Assembly (NCBI GenBank): GCA_016199745.1
Contig: JACQFZ010000022.1
Coordinates: 186,001-250,000, forward strand
Reading direction: 5' to 3'
DNA: 64,000 nucleotides
Source: Gammaproteobacteria bacterium
GTDB lineage: Bacteria > Pseudomonadota > Gammaproteobacteria > Acidiferrobacterales > Sulfurifustaceae
This document shows positions 18,922-26,578 of this stretch, one piece after another; the stretch's first letter is position 1, and each line of letters begins with the position of its first letter. The notes beneath the pieces are model-generated. The model made no database searches, had not been told where the DNA came from, and worked only from the letters and a program-made list of their open reading frames with translations. Made by a program: the position numbers and the translations under genes.

Positions 18922-19101
18922 GTGACCCTCCAATGGCTCAGGATGAATCTGTGTTTGTCACCCTGAAAAATGATTTCCCCCGAAGCACCCCAGGCGCTTC
19001 TTACACGTACGGCTTAGAAGGGGTTCCTAAAGTTACGTAACAATGCGGGTTTTATACGCGAAGGCTAATGCCCCCGACATTGGGAGATATACCATGAGAA
19101 T

Positions 19102-19725
19102 TCAGGGTTTCCCCCTAAGGTCTTCTCGAGGAAGCACCATGCGCATAAGTTCAGCAAGGCTCCGGGCCTGCAGTTTTTGCATCATATTCGCCCGGTGTGC
19201 TTCAACGGTCTTTTGGCTGATATGGCGTTCGGCGGCAATGACCTTATTGGACTTACCTGAAATAACGTCGCGCAGAATCTCCTGCTCACGCGGGGTGAGT
19301 AGGGCGAAGCGGGCGGCCAAATTAGCTCGCTCGGCGTTGTGGGCTTTTTGGCGCCGGGCTTCGCCGATGCACTGATTGATCCGATCAAGCAGGGCTTCTT
19401 CACTGAACGGTTTGGTCAGAAAGTCGACCGCGCCGGAACGCATGGCACTGACCGCGTTTTGAACCGTGCCATGCGCCGTGATGAAAATAATCCCAATGGG
19501 AATTCGGCGGCTAATTAGCTGTTTTTGCAGGGCCATTCCGTTCATGCCCGGCATGCGGATATCGAGCACCAGACATCCGCCGCGGCCAGAGTCGTAAGCC
19601 GTCAAGAAGTCCTCGGCACTGGCGAATGTTTCCACCCGCAAGCCCGCGCCTTCAATCATCCAACGCAACGAATCGCGGACGGCGGCGTCGTCGTCAACGA
19701 CGTAAACAGTTATCTCATCATCCAT
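19102..19725 (-). CDS. FixJ/TtrR-type response regulator (LuxR-type HTH)
   Basis: A 207-residue response regulator. The receiver domain (about 1-120) has the acidic pair VYVVDDDAAVRDSL, phosphoacceptor Asp in CLVLDIRMPGMNG, the Thr/Ala switch IIFITAHG and Lys in DFLTKPFSEE. The C-terminal LuxR-type helix-turn-helix reads LTPREQEILRDVISGKSNK followed by ISQKTVEAHRANMMQKL. This is the FixJ/TtrR/TodT class. The start overlaps the end of the kinase gene by eight bases, so kinase and regulator are coupled. The codons at its C-terminus coincide with a GGGGGAAACCC motif that also occurs upstream of the operon. Confidence 0.93.
   Translation of the reverse strand: MDDEITVYVVDDDAAVRDSLRWMIEGAGLRVETFASAEDFLTAYDSGRGGCLVLDIRMPGMNGMALQKQLISRRIPIGIIFITAHGTVQNAVSAMRSGAVDFLTKPFSEEALLDRINQCIGEARRQKAHNAERANLAARFALLTPREQEILRDVISGKSNKVIAAERHISQKTVEAHRANMMQKLQARSLAELMRMVLPREDLRGKP
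19105..19115 (-). promoter_or_regulatory. GGGGGAAACCC motif, copy B
   Basis: On the minus strand the 11-mer GGGGGAAACCC falls in the last codons of the response-regulator gene, about 185 bases before the PilZ gene at 18921. The same 11-mer, extended to a symmetric GGGG-AAA-CCCC, is at 22424-22435 before the other PilZ gene. A binding site for the FixJ-like regulator is a guess. Confidence 0.3.
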
Positions 19726-21874
19726 GTGCAGGCATCTCGGTGGGGACCGTAAAACGGAATGTCACTCCACGGTCGGGATTAGCCGTGACCCACAGCCGGC
19801 CACCGTGTGTCTCAATAATACTGCGGCTAACCGCCAACCCCAGACCGATTCCATCCGGTTTGGTGGTGAAGAACGGTTCGAACAGCTTGGCGCGTAATCG
19901 CGGCGGTAGGCCAGGACCGGTATCGCTGACAGATACCTCAATGGCTCCTTCGTGGTCGAGTGCGGTACGCAATTTGAGTTCGCGCGCCGGGCCATCGGCA
20001 TCGGCCAAGGCCTCGGCGCCATTGCGCAATAAATTTAGGATCACTTGTTCGATTTGGATACTATCGACGCATGCCGGCGGCAACTCGCGCGATAGATCGA
20101 AGGCAATGGCGATGCCGCGCGTGCGTGTCTCGCCGATAGCGAGCGCCGCTGCCTGAGTAACGAGCTCGTTAATGTTGGTTGTCACGCGTGTGGCGTCGCG
20201 TCGTGCCAGGAAACGACGTAGATGCAGCAACACATCGGCTGTCCGCTGCGCTTGCGCGACGATCTGTTGCAGCGATTCTAACAGGGCTGGTTGTGCGACT
20301 TCAGCGGTACGAACGCGGCGCACGCAACCGTTGGCGTAGTTGACGATCGCGGTCAATGGTTGGCTGATTTCATGCGCTAAGCTCGACACCATTTCGCCGA
20401 TGATGCTGACCCTTGCCGTATGCGCCAGCTGCTCTTTATGTAATTGCAGTTCTTCTTCGGCGCGTTTCTTTTCAGTGATGTCGCGGCCAGTGGCGACGAA
20501 GTGGGTAATGTGCCCGCTGGCGTCGGTTAGCGGCGCCACGGCGATTTCGGCATGAAACTGCGCCCCATCTTTGCGGCGGCTGACAACCTCGTCGCGAAAT
20601 GACTCGCCGCGCTGCACGGTTTCCCACAGCCGCTGATAGAGGTTGAGGTCGTGACCGTCGCAGCGCAACATTGCCGGTGTTTGTTCACGCATGTCGGTGG
20701 CCGCGTAGCCGGTGATGCGGCTGAACGCGGGGTTCACATACTCCACTCGACCGTTCTGGTCGAGAATCATGACGGCGTCCGCCGTCTGCTGAACGGCACT
20801 CGAGAACATCTGCATTTCTTCTTGTGTCTGCCGGCGCCAGTTGATTTCCTGCGCCAGCTTACGATTTAGCCAGGACACATAAACCGTGCCGGCCAGCATT
20901 GCTGCCAGCGCCACCAGTCCGATCAGCACTGTCAGCTGATTGTCGTTGGCAAAGGCGCTGAAGTTGGTTCGTCGTTGGTGCTCGTAGCGGCCGAGCTGCA
21001 GTTCTTGGTACAGCGTCTCCATCGGCCGATAAGAGCGGGCGACGGTCCAGCCGACATAACCGCCGACACGCGCGGCGGGGTCGTTGTCTGACATCTTAAG
21101 CAATGCGCTAGCGACCCGGCGTACCAGATGTTCGGGCGTATGCTCGGCGGCGGCCAACGGCCATTCAGGATAGAGCTCGGTGCTATGTACCAGCGGAAAA
21201 TGGAACGAGTGCTGTTCGTTGAGCACGCGGAACATCGAACGTTGGATGCGTCCTTCGCTCACCATCTGCTCGAGCGTGCCGGTCGGGACGGCGCCGGCAT
21301 CGACTTGACCGTCGCGCACGGCGAAAACAATTTGCTCGGGCTCGCGTTCGCGTATGACCTGAAAGAAGTGGCGCGACGGAACGATACCTTGCGCCCGCAA
21401 TTCATGCCGGACTAAGTGATACGTGCTGAATGGTTCACTGGTCGACATGAAAGATTTTTGTTTCAGGTCGGAAAGCGTATTGATATCCGTGCGATCGGCG
21501 CGCACTAAAATGGTCGCGCCGAAGTCGGCGTAGGCACCGTCTTGATGGCGAACAACGCGAGTGACAACTGCGCTGGCGTCGAACAAGCTCTCAAGATCGA
21601 TAAAGTGGCCTGGATCGGTCAACGCGAAATCAAGTTTCTGCTCTTCCATGGCGGCATATAACTGATCCTCGTTGAGCGTAACGATGGCAAAGTGATGCTC
21701 GGGTATCAGTCGATTGAGATAGTCGGCGGTAGCCGACCACTGTGCCTGCATCGCCGCAGCGTCGTTTTCGGTCGACAGTACGCCTATCTCGACATCGTGA
21801 TCGGTAAACGCGCCGCTGAAAGTGACGAGCCACAGACCAAGGGTGATGAGTAGACGTTTACTGAAACAACGCAT
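19718..21874 (-). CDS. TtrS-like sensor histidine kinase with periplasmic PhnD-type domain
   Basis: A long hybrid sensor kinase (718 residues from the ATG at 21874). Order: signal peptide/anchor, a periplasmic phosphonate-binding-like (PhnD) domain (about 25-290, with EIGVLSTENDAAAM and LDFALTDPGHFIDL), a membrane helix (about 315-335), a PAS domain (about 355-470, with VEYVNPAFSRITGYA), a dimerisation H-box LAHEISQPLTAIVNYANG, and an ATPase domain with N-box LNLLRNGAEAL, DTGPGLPP and GIGLGLAVSRSII. The arrangement matches TtrS, the tetrathionate sensor, but no ttrBCA reductase genes are present, so the ligand is unknown. An upstream ATG at 21922 overlaps the preceding PilZ stop (TAATG) and could be the true start; I prefer 21874 because it gives a normal signal peptide. 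Confidence 0.92.
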   Translation of the reverse strand: MRCFSKRLLITLGLWLVTFSGAFTDHDVEIGVLSTENDAAAMQAQWSATADYLNRLIPEHHFAIVTLNEDQLYAAMEEQKLDFALTDPGHFIDLESLFDASAVVTRVVRHQDGAYADFGATILVRADRTDINTLSDLKQKSFMSTSEPFSTYHLVRHELRAQGIVPSRHFFQVIREREPEQIVFAVRDGQVDAGAVPTGTLEQMVSEGRIQRSMFRVLNEQHSFHFPLVHSTELYPEWPLAAAEHTPEHLVRRVASALLKMSDNDPAARVGGYVGWTVARSYRPMETLYQELQLGRYEHQRRTNFSAFANDNQLTVLIGLVALAAMLAGTVYVSWLNRKLAQEINWRRQTQEEMQMFSSAVQQTADAVMILDQNGRVEYVNPAFSRITGYAATDMREQTPAMLRCDGHDLNLYQRLWETVQRGESFRDEVVSRRKDGAQFHAEIAVAPLTDASGHITHFVATGRDITEKKRAEEELQLHKEQLAHTARVSIIGEMVSSLAHEISQPLTAIVNYANGCVRRVRTAEVAQPALLESLQQIVAQAQRTADVLLHLRRFLARRDATRVTTNINELVTQAAALAIGETRTRGIAIAFDLSRELPPACVDSIQIEQVILNLLRNGAEALADADGPARELKLRTALDHEGAIEVSVSDTGPGLPPRLRAKLFEPFFTTKPDGIGLGLAVSRSIIETHGGRLWVTANPDRGVTFRFTVPTEMPAHG

Positions 21875-21921
21875 GGCGTTTCCGCCCGGCAGGATGATGT
21901 TGCGCTCCGCAGTATGCGCCA

Positions 21922-22326
21922 TTAGAGGTCGTGCGCTTCTTCCTTTGAGCGCCGGCGCGCGGAGGACGGTTGGTGGTTAATGGTGTGCATGCGCGGCACC
22001 GTGTCACGGGCAGTCGTGTGGGCAAACTTTCGCGACAGCGCGGCGAGGGTCGCCGCCTCGACATTTTTGAATCTCAAACCGATGTGCGCCTCTTGAGTTC
22101 GCATCACGATGGCGGTCAGACGATGTAATCTCGTTGTATCCCCATCTTTTATCTGCAGAATAAGTTCGACCGGAGTGTCTGCATTAAGAGAACACTGACA
22201 CTGCACGAGCGCACCGCCACTACTGATATTCAATAAGTGTCCACTGAAAAGACCGCCTGGATGACAGGTAATCGTTACGTCGCCGTCGATTGATCGGCGG
22301 GTGGCCCATCGGTGTTCCAGTCTCAT
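21922..22326 (-). CDS. PilZ-domain protein, first gene of the kinase-regulator operon
   Basis: A 134-residue PilZ protein with the Arg motif RWATRRS near residues 6-12 and NISSGGALVQC as the second half of the c-di-GMP site. HRLTAIVMRTQEAHIGLRF provides the last strands; the C-terminal 30 residues are basic and probably disordered. The ATG at 22326 follows GGGGA at eight bases. Its stop overlaps a possible kinase start (TAATG), which ties this c-di-GMP-binding candidate to the two-component system in one transcript. Confidence 0.85.
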   Translation of the reverse strand: MRLEHRWATRRSIDGDVTITCHPGGLFSGHLLNISSGGALVQCQCSLNADTPVELILQIKDGDTTRLHRLTAIVMRTQEAHIGLRFKNVEAATLAALSRKFAHTTARDTVPRMHTINHQPSSARRRSKEEAHDL

Positions 22327-22423
22327 GTCTATGTCCCCGGAAAGAGAAAGCAAACTAGGTCATTCCCTGGATCCTAAGGGAAAATCATGATCTTAATATG
22401 CGAGCGATCAGGGAACCACCATA

Positions 22424-22435
22424 GGGGTTTCCCCC
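22424..22435 (-). promoter_or_regulatory. GGGGGAAACCCC palindrome, copy A, upstream of the PilZ-kinase-regulator operon
   Basis: The site lies about 100 bases upstream of the first gene of the operon. Its core GGGG-N3-CCCC dyad is of the type bound by some LuxR-HTH response regulators. It shares 11 identical bases with the motif at 19105-19115. Confidence 0.35.
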
Positions 22436-22507
22436 AACTTCAGACGACGGTTTGCCTTTTGTCCGACAAACGGCACTTCCCGCAGGCTCAACGGTAGTAC
22501 TGCTTTT

Positions 22508-22990
22508 CTATTCGAGTGGCCCCTTGGCCAGTGGTGCAACAGCGCTGCGTATGTGGGATTCGGACAGTTGTGATGAGCACCGTTCAATAAAACGGTAGGC
22601 GAAGTCGCGCAGATAGTGATTTTTACGCACCGCGATTTTTGTCGTGTTTTGCGGAAAATTATCGGCACCGTCGAGCAAGCGAAGATTAGTATCGCGGGCG
22701 GGATCGAATGCCATTGACGCGATGATGCCAATGCCGAGTCCTAGCTCGACGTAGGTTTTAATGACATCGGCATCGCCACTGAGTAGCATCGAAACGATTT
22801 CGTTGGGACTCGCTTGGTGCAGCACCAAATGCACGCGTGGAAATTGCGTCTTGAAAGCTTTGACTATCTTTGGCAGGGCATAGCGCGCTTGTGTGTGTTG
22901 TGGCGATGCTCAAGTGACCTTGGTCGCGCTGTGAGAATTGCTCGGCGATGCGCTTAATATTTTTGGCATCGAGCAATATTCGGCAATGTC
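22508..22990 (-). pseudogene. cysB: cysB remnant (LysR-type sulfur regulator), truncated, frameshifted and internally deleted
   Basis: Two overlapping frames together spell parts of CysB, the regulator of sulfur assimilation. The first (from about 22985) reads [20 protein letters not shown], a CysB hallmark just before the ligand-binding domain; the helix-turn-helix N-terminus is gone. A frameshift near 22910 breaks the IATTHTQARYALP block. The second frame reads HLVLHQASPNEIVSMLLSGD and then jumps directly to ADVIKTYVELGLGIGIIASM, skipping about 90 residues of the domain present in intact CysB. The end, IRSAVAPLAKGPLE, looks like a normal CysB C-terminus. The fragment cannot be functional. 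It is fused to the cysW remnant upstream. Confidence 0.85.
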
Positions 22991-23157
22991 ACGTGCCAGA
23001 AGATGCTAAAGCCCGGCGCGCTCAGCACCATCGCCGCTTCTTCCTCTTCCCATCCCTGCGCTTCCATCAACGGAATCAGCTCGCGAGCGATGAATGGAAA
23101 GGTGACGAAGATCGTCGCTAGCACGATGCCGGATACGGCGAAGATGATCTTAAGGTC
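22988..23157 (-). pseudogene. cysW: cysW remnant (sulfate/thiosulfate ABC permease), internal fragment
   Basis: One frame spells about 57 residues of Cys[21 protein letters not shown], then [25 protein letters not shown] and WHVTLPNI. This is the EAA-loop region of the permease that docks to the CysA ATPase. Both ends are cut: upstream it abuts ssuD sequence, downstream cysB sequence, each within a few bases. There is no start codon or ribosome binding site. Too short for an open-reading-frame call because it begins inside another gene. Confidence 0.8.
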
Positions 23158-23408
23158 GTGCGCGCCGCTAAGCTCGGCTGCGTCAGGCCCGGGCGTACTG
23201 CCACTAAAAATTTAAACTGGCGCGTAACGCCGGTCAGACTGGAGGCGACCACCCACGGGTCTTCGCACGAGCGTCCGGTCGGCAATAGCACGCCGTCGTA
23301 GCCGAGCGTGTCGGCAGCGACGGCGATCTGTTTCACGTAGTCATAGTTGACCTCGCGCGCCCCTTCGCAAAGTTCTAGCCGTATCGGCACGTAAAAAATT
23401 TTCGGCAA
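23157..23408 (-). pseudogene. ssuD: ssuD remnant (FMNH2-dependent alkanesulfonate monooxygenase), N-terminal fragment
   Basis: About 75 of the roughly 380 residues of SsuD remain: [20 protein letters not shown], then [20 protein letters not shown] and [19 protein letters not shown]. The extreme N-terminus is altered: IFYVP is followed by IRLELC instead of the conserved THGDGRYLGT-like segment. The frame then runs into cysW sequence and stops. It overlaps the damaged end of ssuA. The catalytic and flavin-binding parts are absent. Confidence 0.85.
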
Positions 23409-24292
23409 TTTTCTGTTGCTCAGCCAACACCACTGGGCTTACCGGTTTGGTGCCGTAGCTCAGGCGCGAGACGGCGAGGCCGATGATGTCGGCGTTCAAT
23501 CCGGTCTGACCGACCAGGAGATCGGTCGCTTCTTGCGGATGCACCGCTGCCCATTTATCGAGCTTGGCAAGCTTATCGAGCGTCGCCGCGATGATGTCCG
23601 GTCGGCGATCGGCATATGGACGCGCCGCTAGGAAGAACACGTGGTTCGATACGACGCCGGTACCGTCAGCGAGCACGCGCGCACCGAGTTGCTTCTGGGC
23701 CGCGGCGAGGAACGGATCCCAGATGACCCACGCATCTACCGCGCCACGTTCGAACGCCGCACGTGCGTCGGCCGGCGCGAGATACGAAACCTGTACGTCG
23801 TTGTAAGCGATGCCGACTTGCTCCAGCGCCTTCACTAACAGGTAGTGCACATTCGAGCCTTTGTTCAGCACGACCCGCTTGCCTTTGAGATCGGCGACCG
23901 ATTTGAGCGCTGAATCCTTCGGCACGATGATCGCTTCGCTGGTCGGTGCCGGCGGTACGTTACCGACGTACACGAGATCGGCACCGGCGGCTTGCGCGAA
24001 GATCGGCGGCGCTTCGCCGACGAGGCCGAAGTCGATTGTGCCGACGTTGAGGCCTTCGAGGAGTTGCGGACCGGCCGGGAACTCGGTCCATTTAACGTCG
24101 ACGTTAAGCGCCGCCAGTCGTTGCTCGAGTGTGCCGCGCGCCTTGAGCAGCACTAGCGTGCCGAATTTTTGATAGCCGATGTGCAGTTGCTCATGCGGCT
24201 TGGACGCTGCGCGCAAGGATCAAGCCGAGTGCGACAACGGCTCTGGCAACCGGTTGCGTCCATTGGCGCAACTCTGTATTCGAACGATTCAT
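23341..24292 (-). pseudogene. ssuA: ssuA remnant (periplasmic aliphatic-sulfonate-binding protein), frameshifted and C-terminally truncated
   Basis: The ATG at 24292 has GGAG eight bases upstream and starts a signal peptide (VARAVVALGLILARSVQAA) that hits a stop at the mature junction. The mature protein continues in another frame from about 24216: HEQLHIGYQKFGTLVLLKAR, PAGPQLLEGLNVGTIDFGL, PPIFAQAAGADLVYVGNVPP and DARAAFERGAVDAWVIWDPF, all SsuA blocks. About 270 residues are preserved, but the last 20 or so are replaced where ssuD sequence begins (near 23395). A frameshift at the signal cleavage site plus a lost C-terminus make export and function unlikely. If the frameshift were a sequencing error, the protein would still lack its C-terminus. 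Confidence 0.85.
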
Positions 24293-24340
24293 GGTGGGAC
24301 TCCTTATTTAATTAATTGCAGATAGCCGAACAGAACCATT

Positions 24341-24361
24341 CCCTCCCCCTGAGGGGGAGGG
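24341..24361. repeat. CT-rich palindrome, copy 3, between the short ORF and ssuA
   Basis: CCCTCCCCC and GGGGGAGGG form a perfect nine-pair hairpin with loop TGA. It resembles the dispersed CT-rich palindromes. Its position 18 bases after the stop of the Cys-Cys ORF and before the ssuA ribosome binding site would also suit an attenuator, though no T-run follows. Confidence 0.6.
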
Positions 24362-24378
24362 GAAGTCGGTGAAAATCT

Positions 24379-24537
24379 TTATTTAGATGATGGGCAACAT
24401 CGTGCTCGTGAGAGCAAATCGATCTTGGCAACGGCGGAAGCGGTTGAGGGACTAACGTACCGCCGCCGCTCACCGATAACTTCGAGCAAGCTCGCAGATT
24501 GCGGTTGGGTTGGACTATCGATGAGTAGCGGCGTCAT
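24379..24537 (-). CDS. Short ORF (52 aa) ending in a Cys-Cys pair, in the sulfur locus
   Basis: Starts with ATG at 24537, eight bases after AAGGA, and ends TAA at 24379. It encodes MTPLLIDSPTQP, a charged centre with GERRRYVSPSTASAV, and the end SRARCCPSSK. No transmembrane or signal segment is seen, and I do not recognise the family. It is the only frame in the sulfur locus that appears unbroken. It lies between the sbp and ssuA remnants, and the tandem cysteines four codons from the stop recall leader peptides whose translation reports cysteine supply. Whether it is translated is unproven. Confidence 0.5.
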   Translation of the reverse strand: MTPLLIDSPTQPQSASLLEVIGERRRYVSPSTASAVAKIDLLSRARCCPSSK

Positions 24538-24565
24538 GACGGCTTTCCTTAGCGATTCCTGGCGA

Positions 24566-25171
24566 TTACGACTTACCGAGTTGCGTACTGATTTGGTCGA
24601 AGATGCCGTTGTCGTCGAAGTGCGTCTTCTGCGCTTTGGTCCAACCGCCGAAAACCTCGTCGATCGTGAACAGCTTCACCGGCACGAATTGCTTGCCGCG
24701 CTTGTCGACAACCTTATCAACGATTGCCACCGGCGGTTCCGCCAGAATCGACAGCGACGGCGTGATGATGTCGAACTTATCCGGGCCGAGTTCCTTAACC
24801 GACAAGTAAGCCTCGTTTTCCCAAGCGATCAACACGTCGCCGATGCCACGCTCGACGAAAGTTGTGGTCGCGCCGCGCGCGCCGGAGTCGAGCACCTTCA
24901 CGTTCTTGTAGACCTGCGTAACGAAATCACGCGCCTTAGTCTCGTTACCGCCAGGCTGTTTTAACGCATAATCCCAAGCGGCGAGATAGTTCCAGCGCGC
25001 GCCGCCGGACGTCTTCGGGTTCGGTGTGATGACGTCGATGCCGGGCTTCGCGAGATCAGTCCAGTCCTTGATGCCCTTCGGGTTGCCCTTGCGCACCAGG
25101 AAGACGATGGTGGAGGTGTACGGCGTGCTCGCTTGCGGCAACTTCTTCTGCCAGCCGTCTTTAAACCGCAT
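24566..25171 (-). pseudogene. sbp: sbp/cysP remnant (periplasmic sulfate-binding protein), N-terminally truncated with internal deletion
   Basis: The 201-residue frame spells the C-terminal two thirds of a sulfate-binding protein: [71 protein letters not shown] and [18 protein letters not shown]. The signal peptide and first roughly 110 residues are missing; the apparent start (MRFKDG) is not a family start. After [10 protein letters not shown] the frame jumps to [17 protein letters not shown], omitting about 35 residues containing the conserved AYLxYLY segment of intact Sbp. The end of the protein ([15 protein letters not shown]) is normal. It might still be translated but should not bind sulfate. 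Confidence 0.85.
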
Positions 25172-25313
25172 ATTCGAACGTATTGGCAGGAAAAGGGCGG
25201 GGGTGAGCCTGGGTTAGCGGCGGAAATCGCCGCAAAAAACACGTACTCGCCGGAGCTACGTTGCAATCCTATAGTTAAGAGATGAACCGACAGGTACGGA
25301 AGGGCACCGACGT

Positions 25314-25943
25314 ATGGGTAAGCTAGTCATCAAATTCCAAGGCAAGTTGATCGGCGAAGTGAACCTGAAACTGGGCGATACGAAAATCGGTCGCAAAGTT
25401 GGCTGCGATATCGTCCTCAACGACAACGCCATCAGCGGCGAGCATGCCGTGGTCAAAACGGTGGGCATGAAATCCTCGATTCAGGATCTCGGCAGCACCA
25501 ACGGTACCTTCATCGAGAACAAACGTGTGCAGCAGCACGAGCTCAAGCACGGCGAGTCGGTCATCATCGGCGGACACACCTTAATATATCGCGACGACCT
25601 GAATCTCGACGTACCGGTGCTCGGCAAGCAACCGGCGCCCGCTGTACCGCCGCCGGCGCCGCAGGAAAAAACTACGGTCATGATGTCGTTCGGTCAGTTG
25701 TTGGTGATCGACGGCAAGGACAAGGGTAAACGTTTGCCGCTGGTCAAAGAAGAAGTTGTGATCGACAACCCGGGTAAAGGTCCGGCACGCATCATTCGCA
25801 CCTCCGAAGGTTACGTGTTGCAAGCGGGAATTGGGCCGGGCGAGCCGCGATTAAATGACAGACCGGTGCCGCCGGGCGGTCAGTTGCTGGAGAAAGGCGA
25901 TGTGATCGAAGTGGCGGGAGCGAAGTTTCAGTTCTTTGGATGA
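25314..25943 (+). CDS. FHA-domain protein
   Basis: A 209-residue cytoplasmic protein. The N-terminal FHA domain (about 1-95) shows IGRKVGCDIVLND, the Ser-containing ISGEHAVV loop and DLGSTNGTFIENKRV, so it should bind phosphothreonine peptides. A Pro/Ala-rich linker (about 105-118) leads to a second, degenerate FHA-like repeat (about 130-205, ending GDVIEVAGAKFQFFG) that lacks the GR and STNG motifs. No Ser/Thr kinase is nearby. Transcribed alone, divergent from the sulfur remnants, with a palindromic repeat after its stop. Confidence 0.85.
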   Translation: MGKLVIKFQGKLIGEVNLKLGDTKIGRKVGCDIVLNDNAISGEHAVVKTVGMKSSIQDLGSTNGTFIENKRVQQHELKHGESVIIGGHTLIYRDDLNLDVPVLGKQPAPAVPPPAPQEKTTVMMSFGQLLVIDGKDKGKRLPLVKEEVVIDNPGKGPARIIRTSEGYVLQAGIGPGEPRLNDRPVPPGGQLLEKGDVIEVAGAKFQFFG

Positions 25944-25955
25944 TTAACATCAAAC

Positions 25956-26029
25956 CGTAGCCCGAAGCGAAGCGCAATCCGGGGCTGCGTTTCCCGGATG
26001 GAGGCGCTTCGCGCCTCCATCCGCGCTAC
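25956..26029. repeat. Nested inverted repeat downstream of the FHA gene
   Basis: Outer GTAGC / GCTAC ends enclose a perfect 12-pair hairpin, GGATGGAGGCGC-TTC-GCGCCTCCATCC (25996-26022). The GTAGCCCGAAGCGAAGCGC text is of a type commonly dispersed in gammaproteobacterial genomes. It differs from the CT-rich family. Confidence 0.6.
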
Positions 26030-26052
26030 AAACTGGTGTACGGCCTCCGCCC

Positions 26053-26089
26053 AAAAAAAATCCCCGACCAACATCGATCGGGGATTTTT
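26053..26089 (-). terminator. Rho-independent terminator of ssrA
   Basis: On the minus strand TCCCCGA and TCGGGGA form a seven-pair stem with an 11-base loop, followed by TTTTTTTT. It starts four bases after the CCA end of tmRNA. Confidence 0.9.
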
Positions 26090-26092
26090 ACT

Positions 26093-26445
26093 TGGTGGAG
26101 GTGGCGGGAATTGAACCCGCGTCCGCAAGTCCTACATCGCCAGTTCTACATGCGTAGTCTGTCTAGAATTTAACACACCGCTCCCCGACAGACAGGGTAG
26201 TCGATGCGCTTAGCCTGCTTGGATTTAACGTTGACTCAACAGGCACGAGCCACCGCGATCCCATGTATTTGACCCCTCGACCCCAACCCATAGGAGAAAC
26301 CGGGCGAGAGGCTAGCGGGGATTAAGCCGCTAGAGCGTAGTTGTCGTCGTTGGCAACTATGTGTTTGCAGCTGGATTTACGAGGAGATCTGCACCTCGGC
26401 ATGCTCCAGAGGTTTCGTAACCCACGTCGAAGCCGTGTCACCCCC
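26093..26445 (-). ncRNA. ssrA: tmRNA (transfer-messenger RNA)
   Basis: A 353-base one-piece tmRNA. The 5' end GGGGGTGACACGGCTTCGAC and the 3' end GGTTCAATTCCCGCCACC followed by TCCACCA form the tRNA-like half with an encoded CCA. The resume codon GCC begins the tag reading frame ANDDNYALAA, then TAA. The usual gammaproteobacterial tag is ANDENYALAA, so Glu is replaced by Asp; the ClpXP/SspB-directing ALAA end is unchanged. The partner gene smpB lies 380 bases downstream on the same strand. Ribosome rescue is the role. Confidence 0.96.
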
Positions 26446-26454
26446 TGTGAACGG

Positions 26455-26483
26455 ATATTAGGGACTGGCCCCCGGTAATACAA
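26455..26483 (-). promoter_or_regulatory. sigma-70 promoter of ssrA
   Basis: On the minus strand TTGTAT (26478-26483) and TAATAT (26455-26460) are separated by exactly 17 bases, and the tmRNA 5' end follows about nine bases after the -10. Confidence 0.7.
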
Positions 26484-26578
26484 GGTATATAGACCGGGGA
26501 ATGGCGGCGGCGTTCCCGGCGTCGGATAAACAGCGCTTGCCGCCGCTCGATGACAACGAGTGGCTTAGGGTAGTCGTG

